Source of the DNA: CAVQRC01 sp963715045 | GTDB lineage: Bacteria; Planctomycetota; Planctomycetia; Pirellulales; Lacipirellulaceae | DNA: 64,000 nt | NCBI GenBank assembly: GCA_963715045.1 | Contig: CAVQRC010000021.1 | Location: 34,234-98,233 of the forward strand | Reading direction: 5' to 3' | Part shown: piece after piece, positions 40,554 through 49,910 of the stretch | Position numbering within the stretch: position 1 is the first letter of the stretch | Layout: every line of letters starts with the position of its first letter | Made by a program: the position numbers and the translations under genes | The notes under the pieces: model-generated | Databases searched by the model: none | What the model was told of the DNA's origin: nothing | What the model saw: the letters and a program-made list of their open reading frames with translations, nothing else

Positions 40554-42905
40554 TCAGGGTTCCATTTTCGCGATCCACTCATGGATCAGAGAGACCGCAT
40601 CCTCGGGAACGAGCTGTCGCGCGACATTTGGCATGGCAATACTGGGGTCGTTCGATTCGAGTCGGTAAGTGAGGATCGACTCGTGCGGCTTCCCGGGCAC
40701 GATGTCGTACTCGCGTCCGCCCGACCCGTGCCCCGCCGCGACAGGCACCTTCCACACGCCCAATTTCCCGGGATCGTTCTGCGCGAGTCGCAAGTCGAGC
40801 CCCGTTGTCCGGGCCGTGCCGGCCGGGTTGTGACAGTGTGCACAATTGACCGCGAGCCATGCCCGAGCTCGCTCTTCGATGGTTCCGGAGGAGGCATCGT
40901 CAAACTCGGGCAGTTTGCCGACCGAGGCAAGCCGGCCGTTCTCCACGGGCGGATGGTCGGCGAGCCAGCCCAGTCGGACCAGGTGCGCGAGCTGGTTCTC
41001 GCGGCCGTCACCATACACTTGGTCCCGATTCAAATTCACTGCCGTCGGACCGATCGGGACGTAATCCTTCTGGTTGCTGTGGCACGAGAGACACTGGTTT
41101 GCATTGGGAACTTCATACGTGAGCGATCGCTCTTCGCCATCCGTATGGATCCAGCTCACGTCGACCTCGCTACCTCCCAGGGCCAGCGTGGCCTCGGTCT
41201 GCTCGTCATTCCAGAGATAGGAGAAGCCATACCAACCCGATTCCTCACGCACCTCGATGCGGGTCTCGATCAGTCGCCGACCGGCATCAAGGTCGCGCAG
41301 GTCGTTGGCGTAGGCAAATGTCTTCGCGATGACCGTACCGACCGGAAACTCGAAAACGTCGGTCTCGCGATAGTCGATCTGCGTGCCTTCTGGAATCTTG
41401 ATAAACCGATCCTTGACGGCGTAGTCCGAGAACAACGGGGTATTCAGTTCATACCGCACGACGCCCGGTGTCGGCTCTTGAGTCGCGCCGTTGCCAACAA
41501 ACAGACCATATTCGGACAGTTTCTTCGGCACCGAACGGTAGATCTCGACAGCCGGGTTGCCGTCCCGGGACGGAGTCGGGTGGGGGGCCGTGGTCGTTGC
41601 GGCGAGCGGTTCGAGTTGGGCAGTAAACCGCTCGACGTCGCGATTCAAGGCGACTTTTCCGAGCAGAATATTGCCGGGGGAAAGCGTGGCGATATCGATG
41701 TACGCGAAATCGATCTGGCCATTGTCGACCACGCGGAGAGTGCGGGCAGTCAAACCCCGCTGCGGTTCCTCGGGCGCAACGGCCGGCCCGTCCCCCAGCA
41801 CCAGAATGTCGGGAAACTGATTCCCGAGCACAGGCCGGAGCATCAGTCCGATTTCGCCCCCTGGCTGTTCGCCACCACCCCCGAACCGGTTGTCGTGAAC
41901 GTTGATGGACGCCGGCGTTGGATCGAACGTCTGGTCTCTCATCTTCTTCTGCGTGACCTGGTAATCGACAATCGTCAGGTTCGTCGTCTGATTGTTTTCG
42001 ATCTCGTTTTCAAATACTTCGACCTCATCGGTTGCCATGATCATGATGCCCGTCCCAGGCGGCACCGAGGCCACGGCATTGCCCGGCGCGGCGAAGTTGC
42101 GATGGTTGTTCGCGAACGATCGGTTCCTGAAGATGCGTACATTGCGGCCGGCCTTGATTTGCAGGCCGGGCAGATCAAACACGAGGATCCCGCCCGCGTT
42201 ATTCGTCGCGACATTGCCATACACGTCGGCACCGATCGTATTTTCAATCTCGATGCCGGCCACGTTTCGCTCCGCCCGACTGTCGCGCACAACCACCCGC
42301 CGGCATTGCCCGACGTAGATCCCTGCATCCGAGGCTCCGATCGCCGTGCACTTTTCAATCAGGACATCCTCGCACTGGACCGGGTAAAGTCCGTAAGCCC
42401 CATTCGACATGTCCGCGGCACCCGTCCACTCGGTCCGCACGTCTCGAAACGTCACGCCCCGCGCCCCAAGCACTTTGATGGCGTTGCCCGCCGTGTCCTC
42501 GACCGCGAACCCCTCCAGCGTGAGACTGTTGCCCGTCGCCTCGAGCCCCGCCGCCCCCGAGATCTGGTCGCCGAAGGCCAGGATCGTCTTGTCCGATCCT
42601 TGGCCACGAATCGTGATTCCGTCCGCCACGACGTTCAGTTGTCGCTTCAGTTGGAACCGTCCGGCGGCCAACTCGATCACGTCGCCCGGAACGGCATCGA
42701 TGAGGCGTTCCTGGATCCGGAACTGAGCATCCGGTCCCGCGTCGATCCGGTACTGACGTGCGGTCACGGGTGGGTCTTCACGGCCTTGCAGCGTACCGAT
42801 CCAGGCGAATCCCATGATCATCGCCGCGGCGGCGAGGGTGGTGCCCACCACGGCGGACTTCAGCGATTTGAATTTGCAGCAGCAATCAGGCATCGTGACT
42901 TTCAC
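40554..42905 (-). CDS. Fusion of parallel beta-helix protein and SO2930-type dihaem cytochrome c
   Basis: Exported 783-residue protein. After a short Cys-rich start and a hydrophobic segment (VVGTTLAAAAMIMGFAWIG), residues 50-440 form a right-handed beta-helix (GITIRGQGSDKTIL, GVTFRDVRTEW, DVLIEKCTAIG, VVVRDSRAERN, VRIFRNRSFANN). Residues 450-783 match the SO_2930-type dihaem cytochrome: RYELNTPLFSDYAVKDRF, then haem sites CLSCH (605-609) and CAHCH (688-692) and a SIAMPN axial Met. In many genomes these two modules are adjacent separate genes; here they are one uninterrupted frame. Function is unknown; periplasmic or surface electron transfer tied to polysaccharide binding is conceivable. Confidence 0.85.
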   Translation of the reverse strand: MKVTMPDCCCKFKSLKSAVVGTTLAAAAMIMGFAWIGTLQGREDPPVTARQYRIDAGPDAQFRIQERLIDAVPGDVIELAAGRFQLKRQLNVVADGITIRGQGSDKTILAFGDQISGAAGLEATGNSLTLEGFAVEDTAGNAIKVLGARGVTFRDVRTEWTGAADMSNGAYGLYPVQCEDVLIEKCTAIGASDAGIYVGQCRRVVVRDSRAERNVAGIEIENTIGADVYGNVATNNAGGILVFDLPGLQIKAGRNVRIFRNRSFANNHRNFAAPGNAVASVPPGTGIMIMATDEVEVFENEIENNQTTNLTIVDYQVTQKKMRDQTFDPTPASINVHDNRFGGGGEQPGGEIGLMLRPVLGNQFPDILVLGDGPAVAPEEPQRGLTARTLRVVDNGQIDFAYIDIATLSPGNILLGKVALNRDVERFTAQLEPLAATTTAPHPTPSRDGNPAVEIYRSVPKKLSEYGLFVGNGATQEPTPGVVRYELNTPLFSDYAVKDRFIKIPEGTQIDYRETDVFEFPVGTVIAKTFAYANDLRDLDAGRRLIETRIEVREESGWYGFSYLWNDEQTEATLALGGSEVDVSWIHTDGEERSLTYEVPNANQCLSCHSNQKDYVPIGPTAVNLNRDQVYGDGRENQLAHLVRLGWLADHPPVENGRLASVGKLPEFDDASSGTIEERARAWLAVNCAHCHNPAGTARTTGLDLRLAQNDPGKLGVWKVPVAAGHGSGGREYDIVPGKPHESILTYRLESNDPSIAMPNVARQLVPEDAVSLIHEWIAKMEP

Positions 42906-43162
42906 CTGGTGTGAAGGTTCTCCAAGGGTTGCCCCAGGGTCGGAACCATTCTACCGCTGTGCCGCGAAATCCGCAGGGTCCTTTCGAGTTCTCTGCGACT
43001 ACCAGACCAGGTGGTTGACAGCCCGAGCGGGATCCTAGTCCAATCGTGCAACTGCAGCCCAGCAGCGGAGGTCCCGGCGTTTCCCACGCGGATCGTCCGG
43101 ATCGAGTCTGGCACCCTTATCTGCCGCAGATCGCAGCACCCGTTTCCCCCCAGAGCGTTGTC

Positions 43163-44188
43163 ATGAAGATCGGAATTGTCGGATATCAGGGAAGCGGTAA
43201 GAGCACACTTTTCGAGTGGTTAACCGGCACGCCCTCCGATCCGGCCCAGGCGCACAAGTCCCAGACTGCGATGGCCGAGGTGCCTGAACCGCTCGTTGCC
43301 GACCTGGCCACGATCTACAGCCCCAAAAAAATCACGCTGGCAGCGCTCGAGCTTGTGGATACCCCCGGACTCAGCCGCGATCACGAAGGCTCGGCCGCCA
43401 AGCTGGCCCTGATCCGCGAAGCCGGCTGCCTGATTGTCGTGGCCGCGGCTTTCGGCGGCGGCGATGCGGTCGCCGATCTAAATAACTTCGAGGACGATCT
43501 GCTGATCGCCGATTTGGATATCGTGATGCGGCGGATCGAGCGGCTCGAGGAGCAGATCAAGAAACCTCGGCCCGATCGGGATGAGTTGCAGGCCGAACTC
43601 GAGGCCTTGCGTCCCATTCACGCTGCCCTCGAGGACGGCAAGCCGATTCGCGACCTGGAACTCAGTTACGAGCAGCAGCGGGCAGTGAAATCGTTTCAAT
43701 TGCTGACGCTCAAGCCCAAGCTGGCCGTCGTCAACTTGGCCGACGACGACGGCGACGCCGACAATCTTGCCGCCAAGGTCTCCGACGACATGCCGATCTA
43801 CGCGATTCCGCTCGACCTGCAGACCGAGTTGGCCGGCATGGAGGAAACGGAGCGGGCCGCATTCTGCGAAGAGATGGAAGTGGAATACCACCCGCCTGCC
43901 GAGCTGTTGCGAACCATCATGGATGTCTCAGGTCAGATGCTGTTCTTTACCGCGGGCGAGAAGGAAGTGCGGACATGGATGATTCACCGTGGCGGGACCG
44001 CCGTGGAAGCGGCCGGAAACATCCATACGGACCTGGCCAGAGGCTTTATCCGGGCCGAGGTCATGCAGGCTGGCGACCTGATACGGCTGGGCAGCGAACG
44101 CGAAATCAAAGCCGCAGGACTGGTTCGTCAAGAGCACCGGGAATACGTGATTCAAGAGGGAGACATCCTGCTGATCAGGCACAATTGA
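43163..44188 (+). CDS. YchF/Obg-related GTPase (DUF933)
   Basis: P-loop GTPase related to YchF of the Obg family; probably interacts with ribosomes or acts in stress control. The ATG chosen gives MKIGIVGYQGSGKST, placing the P loop at 7-15. DTPGLSRDHEG is G3, and a long coiled insertion (IERLEEQIKKPRPDRDELQAELEAL) follows as in YchF. The G4 element reads VVNLADDD rather than NKxD, as is usual when YchF-type proteins relax nucleotide specificity. The C-terminal DUF933/TGS-like domain is clear (LLFFTAGEKEVRTWMIHRGG, IHTDLARGFIRAEVM, REYVIQEGDILLIRHN). The length of 341 residues is slightly short of YchF. Confidence 0.88.
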   Translation: MKIGIVGYQGSGKSTLFEWLTGTPSDPAQAHKSQTAMAEVPEPLVADLATIYSPKKITLAALELVDTPGLSRDHEGSAAKLALIREAGCLIVVAAAFGGGDAVADLNNFEDDLLIADLDIVMRRIERLEEQIKKPRPDRDELQAELEALRPIHAALEDGKPIRDLELSYEQQRAVKSFQLLTLKPKLAVVNLADDDGDADNLAAKVSDDMPIYAIPLDLQTELAGMEETERAAFCEEMEVEYHPPAELLRTIMDVSGQMLFFTAGEKEVRTWMIHRGGTAVEAAGNIHTDLARGFIRAEVMQAGDLIRLGSEREIKAAGLVRQEHREYVIQEGDILLIRHN

Positions 44189-44587
44189 GGCGAATGGGCG
44201 AATGGGCGAATGGGCGAATGGGCGAATGGGCTGATGGGCTTGGAGATGGGCTGATGGCTAGATGGGCTGGCGGGTTCCCATCCAGCTGTGCAATCGACTG
44301 TGCCTCACGAATCACACCCTGCGTCTTTCCGCCCAGGGGTGTAAAACCGCCGATGCCATCGGCGCGCTATCGAAGCGGGTTGGAAAACGGGCTCTGTGCC
44401 GCCGACCGCATCACGTCGCCGCGTTCTCGCCCCATCGGATCACCGTTCGAGATCCCCTGCGGCTGCTCGGCAAACCCGGCCCAACCGTCACAATCCGCTC
44501 CGAGAACTCAACTTCCTAACAACGCGCCGACCTACGAGCTAACCTTCTGCGGGCACTTCTTCCACCTCGCGCTCAAAGAACAGGCCG
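44189..44587. repeat. Intergenic region with octamer tandem repeat
   Basis: A 399-bp gap. It begins with five copies of the octamer CGAATGGG (starting at 44191, 44199, 44207, 44215 and 44223) and then decays into related GATGGGCT words to about 44270. The remaining 300 bp contain no frame with recognisable protein features. The gap ends directly at the glycosyltransferase start. Related degenerate words occur at 48577-48613. Confidence 0.75.
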
Positions 44588-45931
44588 ATGTCCGACGCCG
44601 ATGCTCCTTTTGCCACCTCACCCGAGATCGACGATTCAGCGATCGAGTCGTCTAGGTCCCTCCCGCGACAGGTACCGGACGATCGCGAGATCATCGACCG
44701 GTTGCGTCGGGCCGAGCAGTACATCGCCGACTGTCTCGAAGACTATGGAGTGCGATCGCCGGCGGTCCCGCAGGCGACGCCTGAGTTGTCGGTGGTGATT
44801 CCGTGCCTCAACGAAGCCGAAACACTGGGGGTTTGCGTCCAGAAGGCGATGTCCGCGTTAGAGGAGCACGCGATCGCCGGCGAAGTGATCGTGGCCGATA
44901 ACGGCAGTACCGACGGCTCGCAGGAGATCGCCGCGAGCCTCGGAGCCCGCGTCGTTCACGCCGCGGAGCGGGGTTACGGCAGCGCATTGATGGCCGGCAT
45001 CGAAGCCGCCGCGGGAAAGTACATCATCATGGGCGATGCCGATGACAGTTATGACTTTCTCGAGATCCCCCGGTTCCTCGAGGAACTTCGGGGCGGGCAC
45101 GAACTCGTCCAGGGCTGTCGGCTCCCGTCGGGTGGAGGCCGCGTGATGCCCGGGGCGATGCCACTGTTGCATCGCTGGTGGGGCAACCCGATGTTCACCT
45201 GGATGGTCCGCACGATGTTTCGGGCCCCGATCCACGATGTCTACTGCGGACTCCGCGGATTTACCAAGGATCTCTACGACCGGCTCGGTCTCCGCTGCAC
45301 GGGAATGGAGTTCGCCACCGAGATGATTATCAAGAGCAGCCTGTTCGGGGTCGACATCGCGGAAGTTCCGACGACGCTTCACCCGGACGGACGCCAGAGC
45401 AACGCTCCGCACTTGCGAACGTTTCGCGACGGCTGGAGAACGCTGCGATTCCTGCTGATGTATAGCCCCCGCTGGCTGTTTCTTGTGCCGGGGTTGCTGC
45501 TGTGCCTGGCAGGCGTCGGCGGATACGTCATGGCGATGCCGGCCGCCACCTTGTTCGGGGCCACCCTCGACGCCCACACGCTGTTGATCGCCAGTCTCGC
45601 GATCATGATCGGCTATCAGCTCCTCCAATTCGCGATGTTCGCCAAGACGTTTGCGATTTCCGAGGGGTTGCTGCCGGGCGACGCGTGCTCCCGGGCGATC
45701 AGCGGATACCTCACCCTGGAACGGGGAATTCTCGCCGGCGGCGTTTCATTCGTCGTCGGCCTGGGACTGCTCACCGCGGCCACGAGTATCTGGCAGGCGA
45801 CGGGCTTCGGAGCCCTGGACTACGCATCGACCATGCGGTGGGTCATTCCCGGTGTCACGCTGTCGGCCATCGGCTTTCAGACGATCTTCGCCAGCTTCTT
45901 CGTGAGCCTGCTGCGGATGGCGCGGAAATGA
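44588..45931 (+). CDS. Membrane glycosyltransferase family 2 (polyprenyl-phosphate sugar transferase type)
   Basis: Inverting GT-A glycosyltransferase that likely loads a sugar onto a polyprenyl-phosphate carrier, like GtrB/DPM1 relatives. Residues 1-65 are a leader region. The GT2 domain starts LSVVIPCLNEAETLG and has VIVADNGSTDGS, then GDADDSYDF with the metal-binding DxD, and YCGLRGFTKDLYDRLGL. The C-terminal third has four hydrophobic segments (LFLVPGLLLCLAGVGGYVM, LLIASLAIMIGYQLL, GGVSFVVGLGLLTAA, VIPGVTLSAIGFQTIFASFF). The length is 447 residues. Its stop overlaps the next gene start by ATGA, indicating translational coupling. Confidence 0.9.
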   Translation: MSDADAPFATSPEIDDSAIESSRSLPRQVPDDREIIDRLRRAEQYIADCLEDYGVRSPAVPQATPELSVVIPCLNEAETLGVCVQKAMSALEEHAIAGEVIVADNGSTDGSQEIAASLGARVVHAAERGYGSALMAGIEAAAGKYIIMGDADDSYDFLEIPRFLEELRGGHELVQGCRLPSGGGRVMPGAMPLLHRWWGNPMFTWMVRTMFRAPIHDVYCGLRGFTKDLYDRLGLRCTGMEFATEMIIKSSLFGVDIAEVPTTLHPDGRQSNAPHLRTFRDGWRTLRFLLMYSPRWLFLVPGLLLCLAGVGGYVMAMPAATLFGATLDAHTLLIASLAIMIGYQLLQFAMFAKTFAISEGLLPGDACSRAISGYLTLERGILAGGVSFVVGLGLLTAATSIWQATGFGALDYASTMRWVIPGVTLSAIGFQTIFASFFVSLLRMARK

Positions 45932-46536
45932 GCTGGCTGGAGACGATTCACGAGCGGCATGTCATTGGTCGGCGGGCCCAGGTTCTGGCCCAACACCTTC
46001 AGGATCTCGTGCCTCGGGCCGCTTCGGTTCTCGATGTCGGCTGCGGAGATGGCCAGATCGCCGCCTTGCTGGCGGCGAACCGCCCCGATGTCGACGTCCG
46101 CGGCGTCGACGTGCTGGTGCGCCCGACTACCCAGATCCCCGTCGAAGCGTTCGACGGCCGGCACCTCCCGTTTCCAGATCAGGCGTTTGACGTGGTCACC
46201 TTCGTCGACGTGCTCCATCACTGCGATTGGGCCGTCGACTTGTTGCGCGAAGCAAGCCGCGTTGCCCGCCAGGCGATCGTGATCAAGGATCACTCGCTGC
46301 AGGGTTTCGCCGCCGGCCGCACCCTCCGGCTGATGGACTGGGTCGGTAATCATCGTCACGGCGTCGCGCTTCCCTACAACTACTGGCGGCCCGAAGAGTG
46401 GAAGTCGACCTTCGCCAGCCTCGCGCTGAACGTCGAAACTCTGCGAACGCGGTTGAACCTGTACCAGTGGCCCGCGAACTGGGTCTTCGAGCGTTCGCTG
46501 CACTTCGTGGCCCGACTGGCCGTTTCGCACGCCTGA
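45928..46536 (+). CDS. Class I SAM-dependent methyltransferase
   Basis: Rossmann-fold methyltransferase, probably modifying a lipid- or sugar-linked intermediate made with the upstream glycosyltransferase. The start MSWLETIHERHVIGRRAQ overlaps the preceding stop as ATGA. Motif I is SVLDVGCGDGQ, the acidic strand-2 end is VRGVDVLVR, motif II is FDVVTFVDVLHHC, and motif III is REASRVARQAIVIKDH. The length of 202 residues is normal for a methyltransferase type 11 domain alone. The acceptor is unknown. Confidence 0.87.
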   Translation: MSWLETIHERHVIGRRAQVLAQHLQDLVPRAASVLDVGCGDGQIAALLAANRPDVDVRGVDVLVRPTTQIPVEAFDGRHLPFPDQAFDVVTFVDVLHHCDWAVDLLREASRVARQAIVIKDHSLQGFAAGRTLRLMDWVGNHRHGVALPYNYWRPEEWKSTFASLALNVETLRTRLNLYQWPANWVFERSLHFVARLAVSHA

Positions 46537-46650
46537 GCACAGGCCGATCCGCACGGAATTCGGCGATGAAAGACGACCCCACGAGAGACGCCTGCGAGCC
46601 ACTTCGCGGTACGACGATGGTAAGGCCCGCATCTCGAGCGGGCGATCATC

Positions 46651-48168
46651 GTGTTTGCCAGCGGTGCGCTCGCCGTGCTGATCTCCGTCGTGATCTCAGC
46701 GGTTCAAACACCGGTCCCTCGTGTCCACGACGAGTTCAGCTATCTGCTCGCGGCCGACACGTTTGCATCCGGCAGGTGGGCGAACCCCACGCACCCGATG
46801 TGGAAACACTTCGAGTCGATGCACGTCTTCCACCATCCGACCTACGCTTCGAAGTATCCTCCGGCCCAGGGGTTGATCCTTGCCGCGGGGATCCTGCTGG
46901 GCGGCGATCCGCTTGTCGGCGTGTGGCTGGCGACCGGTTTCGCGGCAGCGGCCTGTTGCTGGATGCTGCTGGCCTGGGTACCTCATCGCTGGGCAGCGAT
47001 CGGCGGAGTGCTGTTCGCGCTGCATCCGGGCATCCAACTCGTATGGGGCCAGTCGTATTGGGGTGGTGCGATCGCGTTCGCCGGTGGCGCGCTGGTGCTG
47101 GGCAGCTACCAACGGATCCTCATTCGGCCGCGAGTTCGTGACGCGGTCGTGATGGCTGCCGGTGCGGCCGTGCTGGCGAATTCACGACCGTACGAGGGTT
47201 GTGTGCTCTGCCTGCTCGTGGCAATCGCCACGCTGGTTCACTGGACACGGCACGGCTGGCCATCGCTGTCAGTCCTCGTCATGCGACTCGTGCTGCCGCA
47301 AGCGATCGTTCTCGCCGCGGTCGGTACCTGGATGCTGCACTACAACCGGGTCGTCACCGGCCACGCCTTCCGACTTCCGTACCAGATTCACGAACAGGCG
47401 TACGCCCTGAGTCCGAACTTCATCTGGCAACAAGCCACGCCCGACCGGGACTACCGGCATGAAGTCATCGGGCGGTTTCACCGCGAGTGGGCCCTGGCGT
47501 GGTACCACCGTCAGGCGACGTTGCTGGGAGCGGTACAACTGAAGTCGCAAATGACCTGGGACGCGGCGTTGTTCTTTTTGCCCCTTCCGGCGGCGATTCC
47601 GCTCGTGTTCGTTCCGGGCTGGAGGGGCCGGCGGCGGTTGCGGTTCGTCGCAGTCGTCGTCTTCGCAACCTGGGCAGCCTCGATGATTACGATCTGGAGC
47701 TGGCATCACTATCTGGCGCCGATGGCTCCGCTGATCGTGCTGCTGGTCGTGCAGGGGCTTCGCAACGCACGGGTGTTCGGGCGTCAGACGCTTGGCACGC
47801 GGCGTCTGGTAGGGGCGCTGGTGACCGGTCAGTGCCTGGTCTTCGTCGCGGCTGCGATCGGACACGTGCGTACGCCAGACACCGGTTGGCATCAGCATCG
47901 CGCAGAGATTCTGGCGGCGCTGCGTGCCGAGCCGGGCCAGCATCTGGTTCTAGTCCGCTATCAGCCGGACCACCTGACCCTCCACGAATGGGTCTACAAT
48001 CGGGCCGACATCGACGCCGCCAAAGTCGTCTGGGCACGCGACATGGGCCCCGCGGACAACGCCGAACTGCTCGAGTACTTCCAGCATCGCCATCTCTGGT
48101 TGCTGGAAGCCGACCGCGCCGACGCCCGGCTGCAACCGTTGGACAACCCCAACCAACCTGCGACCTGA
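46651..48168 (+). CDS. Multi-pass membrane protein, likely GT-C-type glycosyltransferase
   Basis: Integral membrane protein with about ten hydrophobic segments and a soluble C-terminal tail. Near the N terminus the first extracytoplasmic loop has VHDEFSYLLAADTFASGRW, the acidic DEFSYL motif expected of polyprenyl-phosphate-sugar-dependent (GT39/GT83-like) transferases. PPAQGLILAAG, SYWGGAIAFAGGALVLG and HHYLAPMAPLIVLLVVQ follow. The frame opens at a GTG directly before FASGALAVLISVV; an in-frame stop lies 27 bp upstream. A frame change there, joining the ATG at 46566, is possible. It probably works with the two preceding genes in cell-envelope glycosylation. Confidence 0.72.
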   Translation: MFASGALAVLISVVISAVQTPVPRVHDEFSYLLAADTFASGRWANPTHPMWKHFESMHVFHHPTYASKYPPAQGLILAAGILLGGDPLVGVWLATGFAAAACCWMLLAWVPHRWAAIGGVLFALHPGIQLVWGQSYWGGAIAFAGGALVLGSYQRILIRPRVRDAVVMAAGAAVLANSRPYEGCVLCLLVAIATLVHWTRHGWPSLSVLVMRLVLPQAIVLAAVGTWMLHYNRVVTGHAFRLPYQIHEQAYALSPNFIWQQATPDRDYRHEVIGRFHREWALAWYHRQATLLGAVQLKSQMTWDAALFFLPLPAAIPLVFVPGWRGRRRLRFVAVVVFATWAASMITIWSWHHYLAPMAPLIVLLVVQGLRNARVFGRQTLGTRRLVGALVTGQCLVFVAAAIGHVRTPDTGWHQHRAEILAALRAEPGQHLVLVRYQPDHLTLHEWVYNRADIDAAKVVWARDMGPADNAELLEYFQHRHLWLLEADRADARLQPLDNPNQPAT

Positions 48169-48191
48169 CGTATCTTCCAGGCAACCTTGCT

Positions 48192-48572
48192 TCACAGCGG
48201 ATGGGTCGTGATCAGGTGCTCCACGACACACGCTCCACCGAGCAGATGCCGCTGAATGATTTCTTCGAGCACCGGCGGATCGCAACTGCCGTACCAACTT
48301 CCTTCGGGGTACACGACCGCAATCGGGCCACCCTGGCAAATTCGCAGACAATTGGCTTTGGTACGCAACACGCCCCCGCGATCGCTCAAGCCAAGTTCGC
48401 TGAGTCGACGCTTGAGGTAATTCCACGCGACCATCGATCGCTGGCGGTCACAGCACTTGGGCTTTGTCTGATCGCAACACAGAAAAATGTGGCGTCGCGC
48501 TGCGGTGACGCCCACCTGCTCGGCGATCAACTGCTGCGATGTGGGGGTCGGCTCTGGAAGTCGATTGGGCAC
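48192..48572 (-). CDS. Thioredoxin-like [2Fe-2S] ferredoxin
   Basis: Small cytoplasmic electron carrier of the thioredoxin-like 2Fe-2S ferredoxin family. Cluster ligands are probably one Cys of FLCC (32/33), one of KCC (40/41), and the C-x3-C pair Cys75 and Cys79 in ANCLRICQGG. The strand PIAVVYPEGSWYG and a C-terminal EIIQRHLLGG are characteristic of the family. The length is 126 residues. It is convergent with the membrane-protein gene and lies downstream of the MFS gene on the same strand, separated by a G-rich repeat. Confidence 0.88.
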   Translation of the reverse strand: MPNRLPEPTPTSQQLIAEQVGVTAARRHIFLCCDQTKPKCCDRQRSMVAWNYLKRRLSELGLSDRGGVLRTKANCLRICQGGPIAVVYPEGSWYGSCDPPVLEEIIQRHLLGGACVVEHLITTHPL

Positions 48573-48617
48573 GGCTGGAATGGGCGGATGGGTGAATGGG
48601 AGGATGGGTGAATGACA

Positions 48618-49802
48618 TCACGGGCGGGCCCGCTGCGAACGAAACGCCGCTGCCGAAGCGGTGGCCGCAAACGCAGCGAAACCCAGGTAGAGCGTTTGTT
48701 CGTAAGCGATCAAGCCGGCAAACGTCGCGCCGAAGCTGCCAACTCCGAATGACAGCGCAGTACTGATGCCGTAGCCCATGCTCCGCCGCGAAGTCGGGAT
48801 CAAATCGGCCAACGCGCTGTTGTACAGTGGCTGATGCATGAACAGCACGAAACTGACCGCGGCGGCCGCCAGCAGCCGCCAGTTCCCCACCGCGATCGCC
48901 ATCGAGACCAACAAGGGCACCAGCAATCCCATCACGTACCCGAGCTGGGTTGTCAGCTTTTCGGGCAGGGCGATCCGGCCTCCGAAGTATTGCCCGAACA
49001 TCCCGACCAGCAGCACGCCGCCGGCCAGGTAATTCCTGAACGACCGGTCCGGCAGCAATTCGGGTCGGATCGAGAGTCCGCCCAGATAACGTGGCAGAAA
49101 CGTCAGCACGCCCGCATACACGAAACCCAACAAAGCGGACGAGAGCATCAGCCAGGCGACGGCACGCAGCTCGACATGCCCCGGACCTGCCTCCCGCGGC
49201 GGCCGCGGCCGGCCATGCGGATCGTTTTCGTCGAGCTTCCTGGCCAACACGACTCCCAACATCAGCCCGCTGCCTGCGAGCACGAGAAAATATGCCTGCC
49301 ACGGGGCCCACAGCAGGACTACTCCCGCGACAAAAGGTGCCGAGCCGATCCCCAGTGATCCCAGGATTCCATGCAGTCCGAGCGCCCGGGGTCGCTCCAC
49401 CGCAGTCGTGCGAAGAGAGATCAGGGTCAGACCGGCAGGATGATAGATGCTGGCCAGAGCCCCCATCGCAAACATGGCCAGGAATAAGAGCCGCAGCCCC
49501 GTGGCATCGACACCCCACACCATGCGGACCGCGTACACGGCTGCTGACGCACCGCCGCAGCCGACGACGTAAATCACCAGCAGCCATTTCGCTCCGTATC
49601 GATCGACCAGCCAGCCAGCCAGCAACGCCCCCAGTCCGTAGGGCAGTCGCCAGCAATTCGACAGCAGCCCCATCGTCCCTTTCCCGACCGTGTAGTCGTC
49701 GGCGATCAATTGCTCGACGCTCGGCAAGGCCAGCTCGAACACGTGCACGAGCGCGTGTGCCAACGAGATCAGCAGGACCAGCCGTATCGTTGCAGAATCC
49801 AT
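48618..49802 (-). CDS. Major facilitator superfamily transporter
   Basis: Inner-membrane secondary transporter with about 12 predicted helices in 394 residues; the substrate is unknown. The N-terminal helix is RLVLLISLAHALVHVFELALP. The loop 2-3 signature appears as GWLVDRYGAKWLL (G-x-x-x-D-R-x-G). LGLHGILGSLGIGSAPFVAG is the helix 4-5 region, and a charged central loop (RKLDENDPHGRPRPPREAGPG) separates the halves. The later half includes QPLYNSALADLIPTSRRSMGYG. The neighbouring 2Fe-2S ferredoxin and small coiled-coil protein give no firm clue to substrate. Confidence 0.85.
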   Translation of the reverse strand: MDSATIRLVLLISLAHALVHVFELALPSVEQLIADDYTVGKGTMGLLSNCWRLPYGLGALLAGWLVDRYGAKWLLVIYVVGCGGASAAVYAVRMVWGVDATGLRLLFLAMFAMGALASIYHPAGLTLISLRTTAVERPRALGLHGILGSLGIGSAPFVAGVVLLWAPWQAYFLVLAGSGLMLGVVLARKLDENDPHGRPRPPREAGPGHVELRAVAWLMLSSALLGFVYAGVLTFLPRYLGGLSIRPELLPDRSFRNYLAGGVLLVGMFGQYFGGRIALPEKLTTQLGYVMGLLVPLLVSMAIAVGNWRLLAAAAVSFVLFMHQPLYNSALADLIPTSRRSMGYGISTALSFGVGSFGATFAGLIAYEQTLYLGFAAFAATASAAAFRSQRARP

Positions 49803-49910
49803 AGAGCTTTGCCGATCCGGACGTCAGGCCGAACGTGGTGCGATGGGACGCTTCAAGGCAACGGCAGGAACCGAAACGGCTGGTTCAGCAGATACCGGCG
49901 GGCAGGAAAC

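Noticed and set aside
40497..42914. Plus-strand open frame of 805 codons opposite the beta-helix/cytochrome gene
   Set aside because: Antisense shadow; the minus strand has two CxxCH sites and family motifs, and the plus frame has none.
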